From DASVFB01 sp963815965 (GTDB taxonomy: Bacteria > Actinomycetota > Thermoleophilia > Gaiellales > Gaiellaceae), in assembly GCA_963815965.1 (NCBI GenBank), contig CAWFIT010000016.1, positions 61,035 to 125,034 of the forward strand: a stretch of 64,000 nucleotides of DNA. Reading direction: 5' to 3'. The notes beneath the pieces are model-generated. The model was not told the DNA's origin, did not search any database, and saw only the letters and a list, made by a program, of their open reading frames with translations. A program made the translations under genes and the position numbers. Positions 15,331-23,578 of this stretch are shown here, in pieces; position 1 is the first letter of the stretch; each line of letters begins with the position of its first letter.

Positions 15331-16875
15331 ATGTCGATTCGAGAGCGCCTGGCCCACACTCCTCCGGGCTACCGCTACTCGATCGGCCGCATCCTCGCCA
15401 TCTACTCCGGGCTGATGGTGACCCTGCTGCTCGCCGCGCTCGACCAGACGATCCTGGCGACGGCGCTGCCGAGCATCGTCGGCGACCTCGGCGGGCTGAC
15501 GCAGTACTCGTGGGTCTTCACGGCGTACCTGCTCGCGACGACAGTGACGGTGCCGGTCTACGGGAAGCTCGGCGACGTCTACGGCCGGCGGCCGCTGTTC
15601 ATCATCGCTATCTGCATCTTCCTCGTCGGCTCGGCGCTCTGCGGTGCCGCGCAGAGCATGACCCAACTCGTCGTCTTTCGCGCGGTTCAGGGAGTGGGCG
15701 CCGGCGGCTTGATCCCGCTCGCGCTCGCAGTGATCGGGAACCTCGTCCCACCGCGCGACCGCGGCCGCTACCAGGGGCTGATCGGCGGAGTGTTCGCGGC
15801 CGCCTCGATCATCGGCCCGGCGATCGGCGGCTTCATCGTCGACAACACCACGTGGCGCTGGATCTTCTACGTCAACCTGCCCGTCGGCGGAGTGGCGCTG
15901 CTCGTCATCTGGATCACGATGCCGCGTCGGCGCGACGTCGTGCCGCGTTCGATCGACTGGATCGGCGCCGGCGTGCTCGCGCTGGGCACGACGTCGCTTC
16001 TGCTCGGGCTCGTGTGGGGCGGACGGCAGTACGCGTGGAACTCGCCGCACGTCGTCGGTGCGTTGGCGGCGGCCGCCGTTCTGCTCGTCGTCTTCGGCCT
16101 GTGGGAGCGTCGCGTCGAGGAGCCGATCCTGCCCTTCGACATCCTGCAGAACCGGATCGTGCTGTCGAGCGTCCTGTGCATGGCGCTCATCGGCATGGCG
16201 ATGTTCGGGACGATCGTCTACGTGCCGCTGTTCGTGCAGGGCGTGATCGGCACGTCGGCGACATCGTCCGGCGTCGTGCTGACGCCGCTGATGCTCGGTG
16301 CGGTGACGACGTCGTTCTTCGCCGGCCAGTGGGTCTCGCGAACGGGCCACTACCGCGGAAACGTCATCGTCGGGCCGCTGGTCCTCGCGGTCGGGATGAT
16401 CATGCTCTGGCGAATGGACGTTCACACGACGAACGGCGAAGCGGCGCGCAACATGGTCGTGTGCGGCATCGGCATCGGCTCGGTCATGCAGGTCTTCGTC
16501 CTCTCCGTGCAGAACGCGGTGCGGCGGGCGCAGATGGGCTCCGCGACCGCGCTGACCCAGTTCGCGCGCTCGATCGGCGCGACGGTCGGCGTGACGATCA
16601 TGGGCGTGATCGTCAACCAGGGCCTGCCGAGCAGTCTTCACGGCGCGGCCGAAGGAGTGACCGTCCACCGCCTGCCGCCGGCTTTGCGCGACGATCTTGC
16701 GAACGCTTTGAAGCCCGCGTTCCTCGCGGCTGCGTGCGTTGCGGTGCTCGTGTGGCTGATCGCGCTGTTCGGCGTGAAGGAGGTTCCGCTCCGCTCAGGG
16801 TTCGAGGACGCGCCCCGAGCTAGCGGCCGTCGACGCGTCCGGCGCTCCAAGCCCGCGATAAAGTCTGTCGCGTGA
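15331..16875 (+). CDS. MFS drug exporter, DHA2 (EmrB/QacA-like) family
   Basis: A 514-residue proton antiporter with about 14 membrane segments. Motif C-type and DHA2 landmarks are clear: ALDQTILATALPSIVGDLGG (TM1), GKLGDVYGRRPLF (motif A), RAVQGVGAGGLIPLALAVIG, and GPAIGGFIVDNTTWRWIFYV. The C-terminal 30 residues are basic and cytoplasmic. These pumps export lipophilic drugs or metabolites; the cargo is unknown. The TGA overlaps the GTG of the HPPD gene, although that gene also has its own promoter-like hexamer. Confidence 0.9.
   Translation: MSIRERLAHTPPGYRYSIGRILAIYSGLMVTLLLAALDQTILATALPSIVGDLGGLTQYSWVFTAYLLATTVTVPVYGKLGDVYGRRPLFIIAICIFLVGSALCGAAQSMTQLVVFRAVQGVGAGGLIPLALAVIGNLVPPRDRGRYQGLIGGVFAAASIIGPAIGGFIVDNTTWRWIFYVNLPVGGVALLVIWITMPRRRDVVPRSIDWIGAGVLALGTTSLLLGLVWGGRQYAWNSPHVVGALAAAAVLLVVFGLWERRVEEPILPFDILQNRIVLSSVLCMALIGMAMFGTIVYVPLFVQGVIGTSATSSGVVLTPLMLGAVTTSFFAGQWVSRTGHYRGNVIVGPLVLAVGMIMLWRMDVHTTNGEAARNMVVCGIGIGSVMQVFVLSVQNAVRRAQMGSATALTQFARSIGATVGVTIMGVIVNQGLPSSLHGAAEGVTVHRLPPALRDDLANALKPAFLAAACVAVLVWLIALFGVKEVPLRSGFEDAPRASGRRRVRRSKPAIKSVA
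16859..16864 (+). promoter_or_regulatory. -10 element of leaderless hppD
   Basis: TAAAGT, seven bases before the GTG at 16872, inside the end of the exporter gene. Confidence 0.4.
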
Positions 16876-17969
16876 CCGAAAACGACTTCATGCCGCTGGA
16901 CGGCTGGGATCACGTCGAGCTCTGGGTCGGAAACGCGAAGCAGGCCGCGTACTTCTACGAGCACGCATTCGGCTTCACGCGCACGGCGTACGCGGGGCCG
17001 GAGACAGGCGTTCGCGACCGCGCGTCCTACGTTCTCGAGCAGGGTGAGATCCGCCTCGTCGTCACGAGCGGTCTGCGCGAGGACTCCGAGATCGCGCGCT
17101 TCGCGTGCAGGCACGGAGACGGGGCGAAGGACATCGCGCTCCGCGTGCCCGACGCGAAGGAGGCGTACAGGCAGACCGTGCAGCGCGGCGCCACCGGGCT
17201 CGGTGAGCCCCACTGGGTGGAGGACGAGTACGGACGCGTCGAGCTCGCGTCGATCGCGACCTACGGCGACGTCGTCCACACATTCGTCAACCGGTCCGAG
17301 TACACGGGCGTTTACCTCCCCGGCTACGTACCCCAGCCGTCGTCGAACGGCGCCGGCGGTCTCGGGCTCACGAACCTCGACCACGTAGTCGGCAACGTGG
17401 AGCTGGGCCGCATGAATCACTGGGTGCAGTTCTACGAGCGCGCGTTCGGAATGACCGAGATGATCCACTTCTCCGACGAGGACATCTCGACGGAGTATTC
17501 GGCGCTGATGTCGAAGGTGATGACGGACGGCGAGGGGAAGATCAAGTTCCCGATCAACGAGCCGGCCGAGGGGAAGCGCAAGAGCCAGATCGAGGAGTAC
17601 CTCGAGTTCAACCACGGGCCCGGCGTGCAGCACATCGCGATGGCGTCGAGCGACATCGTCGCGACCGTCGAGGCTCTGAAGGAACGCGGGCTGATCTTCC
17701 TCACCACTCCGGAGTCGTACTACGAGGAGGTGCCCGAGCGCGTGGGGGAGATCGACGAGGACTACGCCGACCTGCGCCGGCTGGGCATCCTCGCCGACCG
17801 AGACGACGACGGCTATCTCTTGCAGATCTTCACTAAGACGGCGCAGGACCGGCCGACGCTGTTCTTCGAGGTGATCGAACGCCACGGCGCACGCGGCTTC
17901 GGCGACGGGAACTTCAAAGCGCTCTTCGAAGCGATCGAGCGCGAGCAAGCACTCCGCGGCAACCTGTAA
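16872..17969 (+). CDS. hppD: 4-hydroxyphenylpyruvate dioxygenase
   Basis: A 365-residue non-haem Fe(II) dioxygenase that converts 4-hydroxyphenylpyruvate to homogentisate in tyrosine catabolism (and tocopherol or pyomelanin formation elsewhere). Two VOC domains are present. The three iron ligands are visible in the C-terminal domain: His in LTNLDHVVGNVEL, His in NHGPGVQHIAMAS and Glu in PTLFFEVIERHG. The conserved GFGDGNFKALFEAIEREQ tail is intact. GTG start overlapping the exporter stop. A distant FAH-family protein lies 1.4 kb downstream, but homogentisate dioxygenase is not in the window, so a full pathway cannot be claimed. Confidence 0.95.
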   Translation: MTENDFMPLDGWDHVELWVGNAKQAAYFYEHAFGFTRTAYAGPETGVRDRASYVLEQGEIRLVVTSGLREDSEIARFACRHGDGAKDIALRVPDAKEAYRQTVQRGATGLGEPHWVEDEYGRVELASIATYGDVVHTFVNRSEYTGVYLPGYVPQPSSNGAGGLGLTNLDHVVGNVELGRMNHWVQFYERAFGMTEMIHFSDEDISTEYSALMSKVMTDGEGKIKFPINEPAEGKRKSQIEEYLEFNHGPGVQHIAMASSDIVATVEALKERGLIFLTTPESYYEEVPERVGEIDEDYADLRRLGILADRDDDGYLLQIFTKTAQDRPTLFFEVIERHGARGFGDGNFKALFEAIEREQALRGNL

Positions 17970-17975
17970 GCGCCC

Positions 17976-17981
17976 TAGGCT
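17976..17981 (+). promoter_or_regulatory. -10 element of leaderless CDF gene
   Basis: TAGGCT, six bases before the GTG at 17988, in the 18-bp gap after hppD. Confidence 0.55.
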
Positions 17982-17987
17982 TCGGCC

Positions 17988-19337
17988 GTGACCAGGCAGC
18001 GCCGCACCGCGCTCATGTCCGTTTTCGCCGCGGTTGTGCTGATCGCGGTCAAGCTCGGCGTCGGCCTTGCAACGAACAGCCTCGCGCTGTTCTCCGAGGC
18101 GCTCCATTCGGGGACGGATCTCGTCGCTGCGCTTCTGACCTTCTTCGCTGTCGGCGTCGCCGCGCGGCCGGCAGACGAAAAACACGAGTACGGCCACGGC
18201 AAGGCGGAGCACCTGGCCGCACTCGCTGAGGCGTCGATCCTCGTGCTCTTGAGCCTGTTCGTCGCCGTAGTTGCGATGCAGCGTTTGACGGGCTCCTCAA
18301 ATGTTCAGGTCGACGCAACGTGGTACTCGCTCGTCGTGATCGGCATCGTGATCGTGATCGACGCGAGCCGCACGATCGTTTCCTGGCGCGCCGCACGCGA
18401 GCTCCACAGCGCGGCCCTGGAATCGAACGCGCTTCACTTCTTCAGCGATCTGCTCGGCTCCACCACGGTGCTCCTCGGCCTCCTGTTCGTTCGCTCCGGC
18501 TACCACGACGCGGACTCGATCGCGGCCCTCTTCGTCGCGGCGCTCGTGCTCATCGCCGCCGCGCGCCTGATGCGCATGAACGTCGACGTGCTGATGGATC
18601 GTGTGCCTGCTGAAGCCGAGGCAGCAGCGCGCGCGGCGATCGCGGACATCCGTCCGGTCGTCGACCTCAAGCGGTTGCGCATGCGCGAGGCGGGCGGGCG
18701 CCAGTTCGCCGATGTCGTGATCGGCGTTCCCCCTGGCGCGGCGGTGGGCCAGGGCCATGCGGCTGCCGACAGCGTCGAGGAGGCCGTGCAGGCGGCCCTC
18801 CCGCGAAGCGATGTGGTCGTGCACGTCGAGCCCGATGAAGCGAGCGGCATCCGCGAGCGCGCGCAGGCAGCGGCGCTCAGCGTCCCGCGCGTGCGCGAGG
18901 TGCACAACGTCACCGTCCTGGGTGTCGAGGGCCGGACGGAAGTCTCGCTCCACCTGAAACTCCCCGGCGACCTCTCGCTCGAGGAGGCGCACGATCTCGC
19001 CGAGGAGGTGGAGCGCGCGATCCGTGCGGCCGTGCCCGAGGTCGAAGCGGTGCAGACGCATCTCGAGCCGCTCGCCGAGGACGAGCCGGCGCGCGCGGTG
19101 GAGAACGTGGACGCGCGCGCAGGCGACGTCAGCCGGATCGTCAGCGAAGTGCTCGGGCACGAGCCGCGCAAGTTGCGCTTTCTGCAGACGGACGAGGGCC
19201 TCGTCGCGTTTCTGACGCTCGGGCTCGACCCGGCGGGCTCGCTCGCCGACGCGCACACCCAGGCGAGCGAAGTCGAGGCGCGCATCCGCAGCGCGCGGCC
19301 CGAGATCGCCGACGTGATCGTCCACACCGAGCCATGA
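17988..19337 (+). CDS. Cation diffusion facilitator with extended cytoplasmic domain
   Basis: A 449-residue metal/H+ antiporter. The first ~200 residues hold six membrane helices with the metal site SEALHSGTD (HxxxD, TM2) and NALHFFSD (HxxxD, TM5). The HD-HD pattern is typical of zinc transporters. Residues ~205-285 form the usual ferredoxin-like dimerisation domain. Another ~160 residues (ALSVPRVREVHNVTVLGVEG, and again FLTLGLDPAGSLADAH) look like two further related repeats, making the protein about 150 residues longer than ordinary CDF proteins. Zinc is inferred from the ligand pattern. The stop overlaps the FAH-like start (ATGA). Confidence 0.88.
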   Translation: MTRQRRTALMSVFAAVVLIAVKLGVGLATNSLALFSEALHSGTDLVAALLTFFAVGVAARPADEKHEYGHGKAEHLAALAEASILVLLSLFVAVVAMQRLTGSSNVQVDATWYSLVVIGIVIVIDASRTIVSWRAARELHSAALESNALHFFSDLLGSTTVLLGLLFVRSGYHDADSIAALFVAALVLIAAARLMRMNVDVLMDRVPAEAEAAARAAIADIRPVVDLKRLRMREAGGRQFADVVIGVPPGAAVGQGHAAADSVEEAVQAALPRSDVVVHVEPDEASGIRERAQAAALSVPRVREVHNVTVLGVEGRTEVSLHLKLPGDLSLEEAHDLAEEVERAIRAAVPEVEAVQTHLEPLAEDEPARAVENVDARAGDVSRIVSEVLGHEPRKLRFLQTDEGLVAFLTLGLDPAGSLADAHTQASEVEARIRSARPEIADVIVHTEP

Positions 19338-19936
19338 AACTCGTGATGTTCACGCCGCCGGAGCTTGCGCTCGAGCGCGGCTGGCCGGGGAAGATCGAAG
19401 GCGACAGCGTGATCCAGTTCGCTGCACAGACGCTCGAGTCGTTCTTCACCGGCGGCGGCAAGGCGCGCGAGCACAACGTGTATCCGCTCGCCGACATGGC
19501 ATTGCGCCCGCCCGTGCTACGGCCGCCGTCGATCCGCTTCTTCGACGACGAGCGCACGTTCTCGTTCGGCAACACCGCGTCGATCTACGGACCCGAGGAC
19601 GAGGTGCGCGCCCCGGCGGACCCCGAGCCGCGGTTCTCCGTCGCCGCCGTGATCGGCGGAGAGGAGCGCATCGCCGGCTACACGCTCGTCAATGATTGGC
19701 GCGCACCGTCGCTCGACCCGCCGAAGGACCGCGACTTTGCCACGTCGATCGGCCCGTGGATCGAGACGGACCACGTTCCCGACTTCGACTTCGATCACGC
19801 ACGAGAGGTCGCGGCGCGGGATACGCGGCTCCGCGCCGGCGACCTCCTGGTCGCGCCTCCGTTCGCAGCCGGCGTCACGGAAGCGACGCTTCCGGAGCTC
19901 GGGACGCTTAGAGCGCTCAGCTCGTCAACAGGCTGA
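19334..19936 (+). CDS. FAH-family (fumarylacetoacetate hydrolase-like) protein, divergent
   Basis: A 200-residue protein with the FAH fold pattern: LRPPSIRFFDDERTF, SVAAVIGGEERIAGYTLVND, KDRDFATSIGPWIETD. In functional family members the metal is held by a Glu-x-Glu and an Asp. Here the segment aligned to Glu-x-Glu reads EPRF, so the second Glu appears to be Arg, and the usual NDxSARD reads NDWRAPS. Catalysis may be altered or lost. It starts in the CDF stop codon, with hppD upstream, which suggests an aromatic-catabolism link. It overlaps the convergent gene by 20 bp. Confidence 0.7.
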   Translation: MKLVMFTPPELALERGWPGKIEGDSVIQFAAQTLESFFTGGGKAREHNVYPLADMALRPPVLRPPSIRFFDDERTFSFGNTASIYGPEDEVRAPADPEPRFSVAAVIGGEERIAGYTLVNDWRAPSLDPPKDRDFATSIGPWIETDHVPDFDFDHAREVAARDTRLRAGDLLVAPPFAAGVTEATLPELGTLRALSSSTG

Positions 19937-20375
19937 CGAGCGAGGAGAACACCCCGACTGTTGGTGGGATCCCGGCCGAGCGCGCGATCTTGACGTTCGA
20001 GCACGCGCCGCCGTCCGTGATCGGCGTCTGCGCACCGAAGGACGGCTCCACGGCTGGGGTCGCGGCGGAGATCTGGTCGATCACGTTCCACGTCCCCTGG
20101 AACGCGTCGGCAATGACCGCCGTCTGGCAAATCTGGGCCTCGTAGCTGACCGCGGCGAGGCTTGACACTTGCGGCAGCGTGAAGCAGCTGTTCGTGTTGC
20201 ACGACTTCGGGACCCATTTCTGCATCGACTTCACCTGCGCCTGCAGCGACGCCACCTGCTTCTGCAGAGCCTTGAACTGCGCGAGCGACGGCGTCGCCGA
20301 CGATGCTGCGTTTGCCTGTGCCGCGGGGAACGCCAGCGCTGCGACAGCGAGCGTGAGTACGGCAATTCTTTTCAT
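19917..20375 (-). CDS. Secreted coiled-coil protein, tandem paralogue A
   Basis: A 152-residue exported protein. A Sec signal peptide ends at about AQANA (residues 1-23). A short Gln/Lys coiled coil follows (ALQKQVASLQAQVKSMQKW), then a Cys-containing globular part with the motif QGTWNVIDQIS and a tail PPTVGVFSSLVSLLTS. There are four cysteines (SCNTNSC and two more), suggesting disulphides outside the cell. Strong Shine-Dalgarno sequence (GGAGAGGAAGG). It is a duplicate of the next gene and has no recognised family. Confidence 0.75.
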   Translation of the reverse strand: MKRIAVLTLAVAALAFPAAQANAASSATPSLAQFKALQKQVASLQAQVKSMQKWVPKSCNTNSCFTLPQVSSLAAVSYEAQICQTAVIADAFQGTWNVIDQISAATPAVEPSFGAQTPITDGGACSNVKIARSAGIPPTVGVFSSLVSLLTS

Positions 20376-20455
20376 GACCTTCCTCTCCTCGGGATGTGCG
20401 CCGAGCGTAACCCGTCGCCTCGCCTTTGGGAATACCCCGGAAGGAGGCTCGCGGC

Positions 20456-20878
20456 TCAGCCCATGAGCAGCGTGATGAGCGACGAGAAGACCGAGACTGT
20501 GGGCGGGACGCTCTGCGAACGTGTGATCCTGAATTCGGCGCAGGCACCCTTGTCAGCAAGCGGGACCTGCGGCCCGAAGTAGACCTTTCCTCCTTGAGTC
20601 GCCGTGGAGATCTGGTCGATCACGTTCCACGTCCCCTGCAGCGCGTCGGCGGTGACGGCGTCCTGGCAGGCGAGCAGCGGGATCAGTCCGTTGCTGAACG
20701 CGTTGAGGTCGCTCGTCTGCTTCTGGAGCTTCTTCACCTGCGCCTGCAGCTTCGTGACCTGTTTCTGAAGCGCCTTGACCTGCGCGGTCAGCGGGGTCGC
20801 CGACGACGCGGCGTTAGCCTGCGAGGCGGGGAACGCGATCATCGCGGCCGCCAGCGCCAGTACGACCGTCCTCTTCAT
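20456..20878 (-). CDS. Secreted coiled-coil protein, tandem paralogue B
   Basis: A 140-residue exported protein. The signal peptide ends at about SQANA, then ASSATPLTAQVKALQKQV starts a heptad-type coiled coil (KLQAQVKKLQKQ). The core motif QGTWNVIDQIS and the C-terminal PPTVSVFSSLITLLMG are shared with paralogue A. Only two cysteines remain (the SCNTNSC pair is absent), so the two copies have diverged in disulphide pattern. Shine-Dalgarno sequence AAGGAG before the ATG. The 80-bp gap to paralogue A holds no obvious terminator. Confidence 0.75.
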   Translation of the reverse strand: MKRTVVLALAAAMIAFPASQANAASSATPLTAQVKALQKQVTKLQAQVKKLQKQTSDLNAFSNGLIPLLACQDAVTADALQGTWNVIDQISTATQGGKVYFGPQVPLADKGACAEFRITRSQSVPPTVSVFSSLITLLMG

Positions 20879-20938
20879 CAGTTCGTCTCCTTCAGGCGGT
20901 AGGGGGCCCCGAGGGTAGCTACCGTCGCCGAAGGCGGA

Positions 20939-21754
20939 GTGACTATTTTGCGTCTACCGGAACCGTACGACTTCGAGTTGTCGACGGCGCGCTATCGCAC
21001 GTGGGGACGCGATCTCGCGAACGTGTGGGAAGACGGAGCGCTCTGGCGCGCTGTCGGAGGCCGCGAGGTCAGGATCGCCGCCGCGGACGGAGGAGTCGAC
21101 GTCGAACCCTTCGACGAAGTGATCGGCGCGACCGTCTGCAAGCTGCTCGGCTCCGAGTTCGACCTCGAGTCGTTCTACGCCTTCGCCGCGACGCATGCGG
21201 TGCTCGCGCGAGTCGCGGCGGCCGTGCGCGGGTTGCGACCGCCCCTCGCGCCCGATCCATTCGAAGCGCTCGTCACGTCGATCACCGCGCAGCAGGTCTC
21301 GCTGCACGCCGCGTTCGCCATCCGAGGCAGGTTCGTCGAGCTGCTCGGAGGGCGTGCGGGCCGCGTATGGTCGTTCCCGACGCGGGAACGCGTTGCGCTG
21401 GCCGACGAGGCCGAGCTCGTCGCCGTCGGCTACTCGCGGCGCAAGGCGGAGTACATCGTCGGCCTTGCGCGGTCGGACGTCGACCTCGATGCTCTCGCAG
21501 TGCTTTCAGATGACGAGGTGAAGGCAAGGCTGGTCGCCCTTCGCGGCATCGGCGAGTGGACGGCGGAGTGGTTCCTGGCCAGGCACCTGGCGCGACCCAG
21601 GGCGTGGCCGGTCGGCGACGTCGGCCTGCGCAAGGCCGTCGCGCACTTCACCGGCGACCCGGACGAGCGCGCCGCGCGCCCGCGCTTCGCACCGTTCGAG
21701 AACCTGTCGGCGCACTACCTGCTCGCCGCTCTCTACTCTGGCGTGGGCTCGTGA
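20939..21754 (+). CDS. AlkA-like DNA-3-methyladenine glycosylase II
   Basis: A 271-residue base-excision glycosylase of the HhH-GPD superfamily. The N-terminal AlkA-type domain (YDFELSTARYRTWG) is followed by SITAQQVSLHAAFAIRGRF and the helix-hairpin-helix LVALRGIGEWTAEWFLARHL, with the catalytic Asp in WPVGDVGLRKA. It removes alkylated purines. GTG start at 20939 with GGCGGA upstream. First gene of a four-gene operon in which each following GTG overlaps the preceding stop. Confidence 0.88.
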   Translation: MTILRLPEPYDFELSTARYRTWGRDLANVWEDGALWRAVGGREVRIAAADGGVDVEPFDEVIGATVCKLLGSEFDLESFYAFAATHAVLARVAAAVRGLRPPLAPDPFEALVTSITAQQVSLHAAFAIRGRFVELLGGRAGRVWSFPTRERVALADEAELVAVGYSRRKAEYIVGLARSDVDLDALAVLSDDEVKARLVALRGIGEWTAEWFLARHLARPRAWPVGDVGLRKAVAHFTGDPDERAARPRFAPFENLSAHYLLAALYSGVGS

Positions 21755-22695
21755 ACATTCGCAACGCAGAACTCGCAGACGTCGATCTGCTCATGTCGCT
21801 CGTCGACCGGCTCGAGTCGGAGCTTCCGGACTTGCCGTATCCCGACGATCCGGCCGACGTGGAGCGGGCGAAGGTCGAGCGGATGGTGAACGACGGCGTC
21901 GCGCTGCTCGCCGAGGAGGATGGGAACGCGATCGGTTACCTGCTCGCGCGCTACGGCGACTACGGCCCGACGACCGTCTACGTGTCGGACCTCTGGGTCG
22001 ACGCCTCCGCGCGAGGGACTGGGCTCGGCCGCGGGCTCCTGCGTCGCGCATCCGAAGCTGCAGCGGAGCACGGCAGCACACACATGCTGCTCGACGTCGA
22101 GTCGGAGAACCGGGATGCGATCGCGTTCTACAACCACCTCGGCTTCGAGGAAGGAGCGAAGATCTTCCACGTCGCGGTCGAGACGCTGCTGCACGCACGC
22201 GAAGCGCGCGGCGAGAGCATCGGGGCGCTGCACGTTCAGAGCGATGATGCGCAGGCGGTCGAGCGCGTCGTGAACGAGTTTTTGCCGCGGCTGATGCGCG
22301 GCGGGTCCGCGACGGTCGAAGGCAGTCGCACGTGGACCGCAGTCCGCGTAACTCCGTTCGATCGCGACGCCCTGCGACAGCTCGGCAGGGAGCTTTCGTA
22401 CCGATTCGGAGTCACGGTGATCCTGGCGCTCGAAGAGGAGGCAGTTGTCCACTTCGTCATCCACGACCAGGGTCGCATGGTCGACGAGTACCTGTCGGTG
22501 CCGGAGTTCTACGGGCCGCTTCCGCCCGGCGACGTGCTCGCGCTGCGCTCGAATCCGACGGTCGTCTCCCGGCTGACCGGTGCGGACGCCGCGCGCGTGC
22601 GAGCCGTCGCACGCACCGCGGACATGGCAGGCGATCTGCCACCGGCGAGCGAGATCTACGCGCAACTTGCGGAGCTGATGGGGTTGCAGGAGTGA
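21751..22695 (+). CDS. GNAT acetyltransferase with extra C-terminal domain
   Basis: A 314-residue protein. Residues 1-150 form a GNAT N-acetyltransferase with the acetyl-CoA loop ARGTGLGRGLLRRASEA and a C-terminal AIAFYNHLGFEEGAKIF. Residues ~160-314 form a second domain (ALHVQSDDAQAVERVVNEFL, then YLSVPEFYGPLPPGDVLALR) found in actinobacterial proteins but without a function known to me. The GTG at 21751 overlaps the AlkA stop. The acceptor is unknown; the context suggests damage response or stress. Confidence 0.75.
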   Translation: MNIRNAELADVDLLMSLVDRLESELPDLPYPDDPADVERAKVERMVNDGVALLAEEDGNAIGYLLARYGDYGPTTVYVSDLWVDASARGTGLGRGLLRRASEAAAEHGSTHMLLDVESENRDAIAFYNHLGFEEGAKIFHVAVETLLHAREARGESIGALHVQSDDAQAVERVVNEFLPRLMRGGSATVEGSRTWTAVRVTPFDRDALRQLGRELSYRFGVTVILALEEEAVVHFVIHDQGRMVDEYLSVPEFYGPLPPGDVLALRSNPTVVSRLTGADAARVRAVARTADMAGDLPPASEIYAQLAELMGLQE

Positions 22696-23228
22696 TCACG
22701 CTGTACGACGCCGCGAGGTGCCCGTACTGCGCCCGCGTGCGGATCGCGTTCGCCGAGAAAGGCATCGCCTACGAACCCGTGGCGATCGATCTCTCGAACC
22801 GGCCGGCGTGGCTGTACGAAAAGAACCCCGCAGGCAAGGTGCCGGTGCTCGAGGAGGACACGCTCGTCCTGCCGGAGTCGCTCGCGATCATGGAGTACCT
22901 CGAGGATCGCTACCCGGAGCCCGCGCTGTTGCCGGCCGATCCGGCGCAGCGCGCGCTCGAGCGGTGGCGTGTCCTCCGCTTCGACGACGAGATCGGCAGG
23001 GACTATTACGCGTTTCGCCGCGGCAACGACAACGCGCTCGCCGAGCGCCTGGAGGCGTTCGACCCACCGCCGTACGGATTCGCGGCGATCGTGTACCTGC
23101 CGTGGATCGTGCGCTTGCGCGACGGCCTCGGTGTCGAGCTGCCGCCGCGGCTCGCCGCGTGGCTCGAGCAGATCTCCGAGCGTCCGGCGGTCCGCGAGGA
23201 GTTGGACGTGGTCGCAGCGGCGCAGTGA
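22692..23228 (+). CDS. Glutathione S-transferase-fold protein
   Basis: A 178-residue GST-like protein. The thioredoxin-fold N-terminal domain has the redox-type motif ARCPYCARVRIAFAEKGI and the cis-Pro/ligand region KVPVLEEDTLVLPESLAIMEYL. A short all-helical C-terminal domain follows. Many actinobacteria lack glutathione, so the thiol partner is uncertain (mycothiol or another). The CPYC motif is more like glutaredoxin and stringent-starvation-type GSTs. GTG start overlapping the GNAT stop. Confidence 0.8.
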   Translation: MITLYDAARCPYCARVRIAFAEKGIAYEPVAIDLSNRPAWLYEKNPAGKVPVLEEDTLVLPESLAIMEYLEDRYPEPALLPADPAQRALERWRVLRFDDEIGRDYYAFRRGNDNALAERLEAFDPPPYGFAAIVYLPWIVRLRDGLGVELPPRLAAWLEQISERPAVREELDVVAAAQ

Positions 23229-23578
23229 ACATCGACGAGCTGTCCGGGCGGCTCGACGACCCGACGTTGACCGTCATCGACGTCCGAACGGAGGGCGAAT
23301 ACGGCGGCACGCGCGGCAACGCGTGCGACCCGCGCCAGGGCCACATCCCAGGCGCGCGCAATCTCGACATCACCGAGCTCATGCGCTGCGAGACGGTCGA
23401 GCAGGTTGTGGAGCTCGTCGGTCTTCCGCCCGGCTCAGAGATCGCGGCGTACTGTCACAGCGGCTCGCGCTCGGCGCTCGCCGCCCAGATCCTCACCGCC
23501 GCAGGCTACGACGCATCGAACTATGCCGGGTCATGGCACGAGTGGTCGCGTCAGGCGGAGCTGCCCGTCGAGACCTGA
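23225..23578 (+). CDS. Rhodanese-like sulfurtransferase
   Basis: A 117-residue single-domain rhodanese. VIDVRTEGEYGGTRGN and QGHIPGARNLDI lead to the active-site loop YCHSGSRSALAAQIL with the catalytic Cys, and the C terminus has GYDASNYAGSWHEWS. It transfers sulfane sulfur to a thiol acceptor. Last gene of the AlkA-GNAT-GST-rhodanese operon. Its 3' end overlaps the convergent amidotransferase gene by 28 bp. Confidence 0.88.
   Translation: MNIDELSGRLDDPTLTVIDVRTEGEYGGTRGNACDPRQGHIPGARNLDITELMRCETVEQVVELVGLPPGSEIAAYCHSGSRSALAAQILTAAGYDASNYAGSWHEWSRQAELPVET

Noticed and set aside
14341..16875. Single 844-codon open frame joining a phosphotransferase to an MFS exporter
   Set aside because: The phosphotransferase C terminus continues in another frame to a stop at 15287, and the exporter has its own start and TAGCGT promoter; the fusion is a frameshift product.
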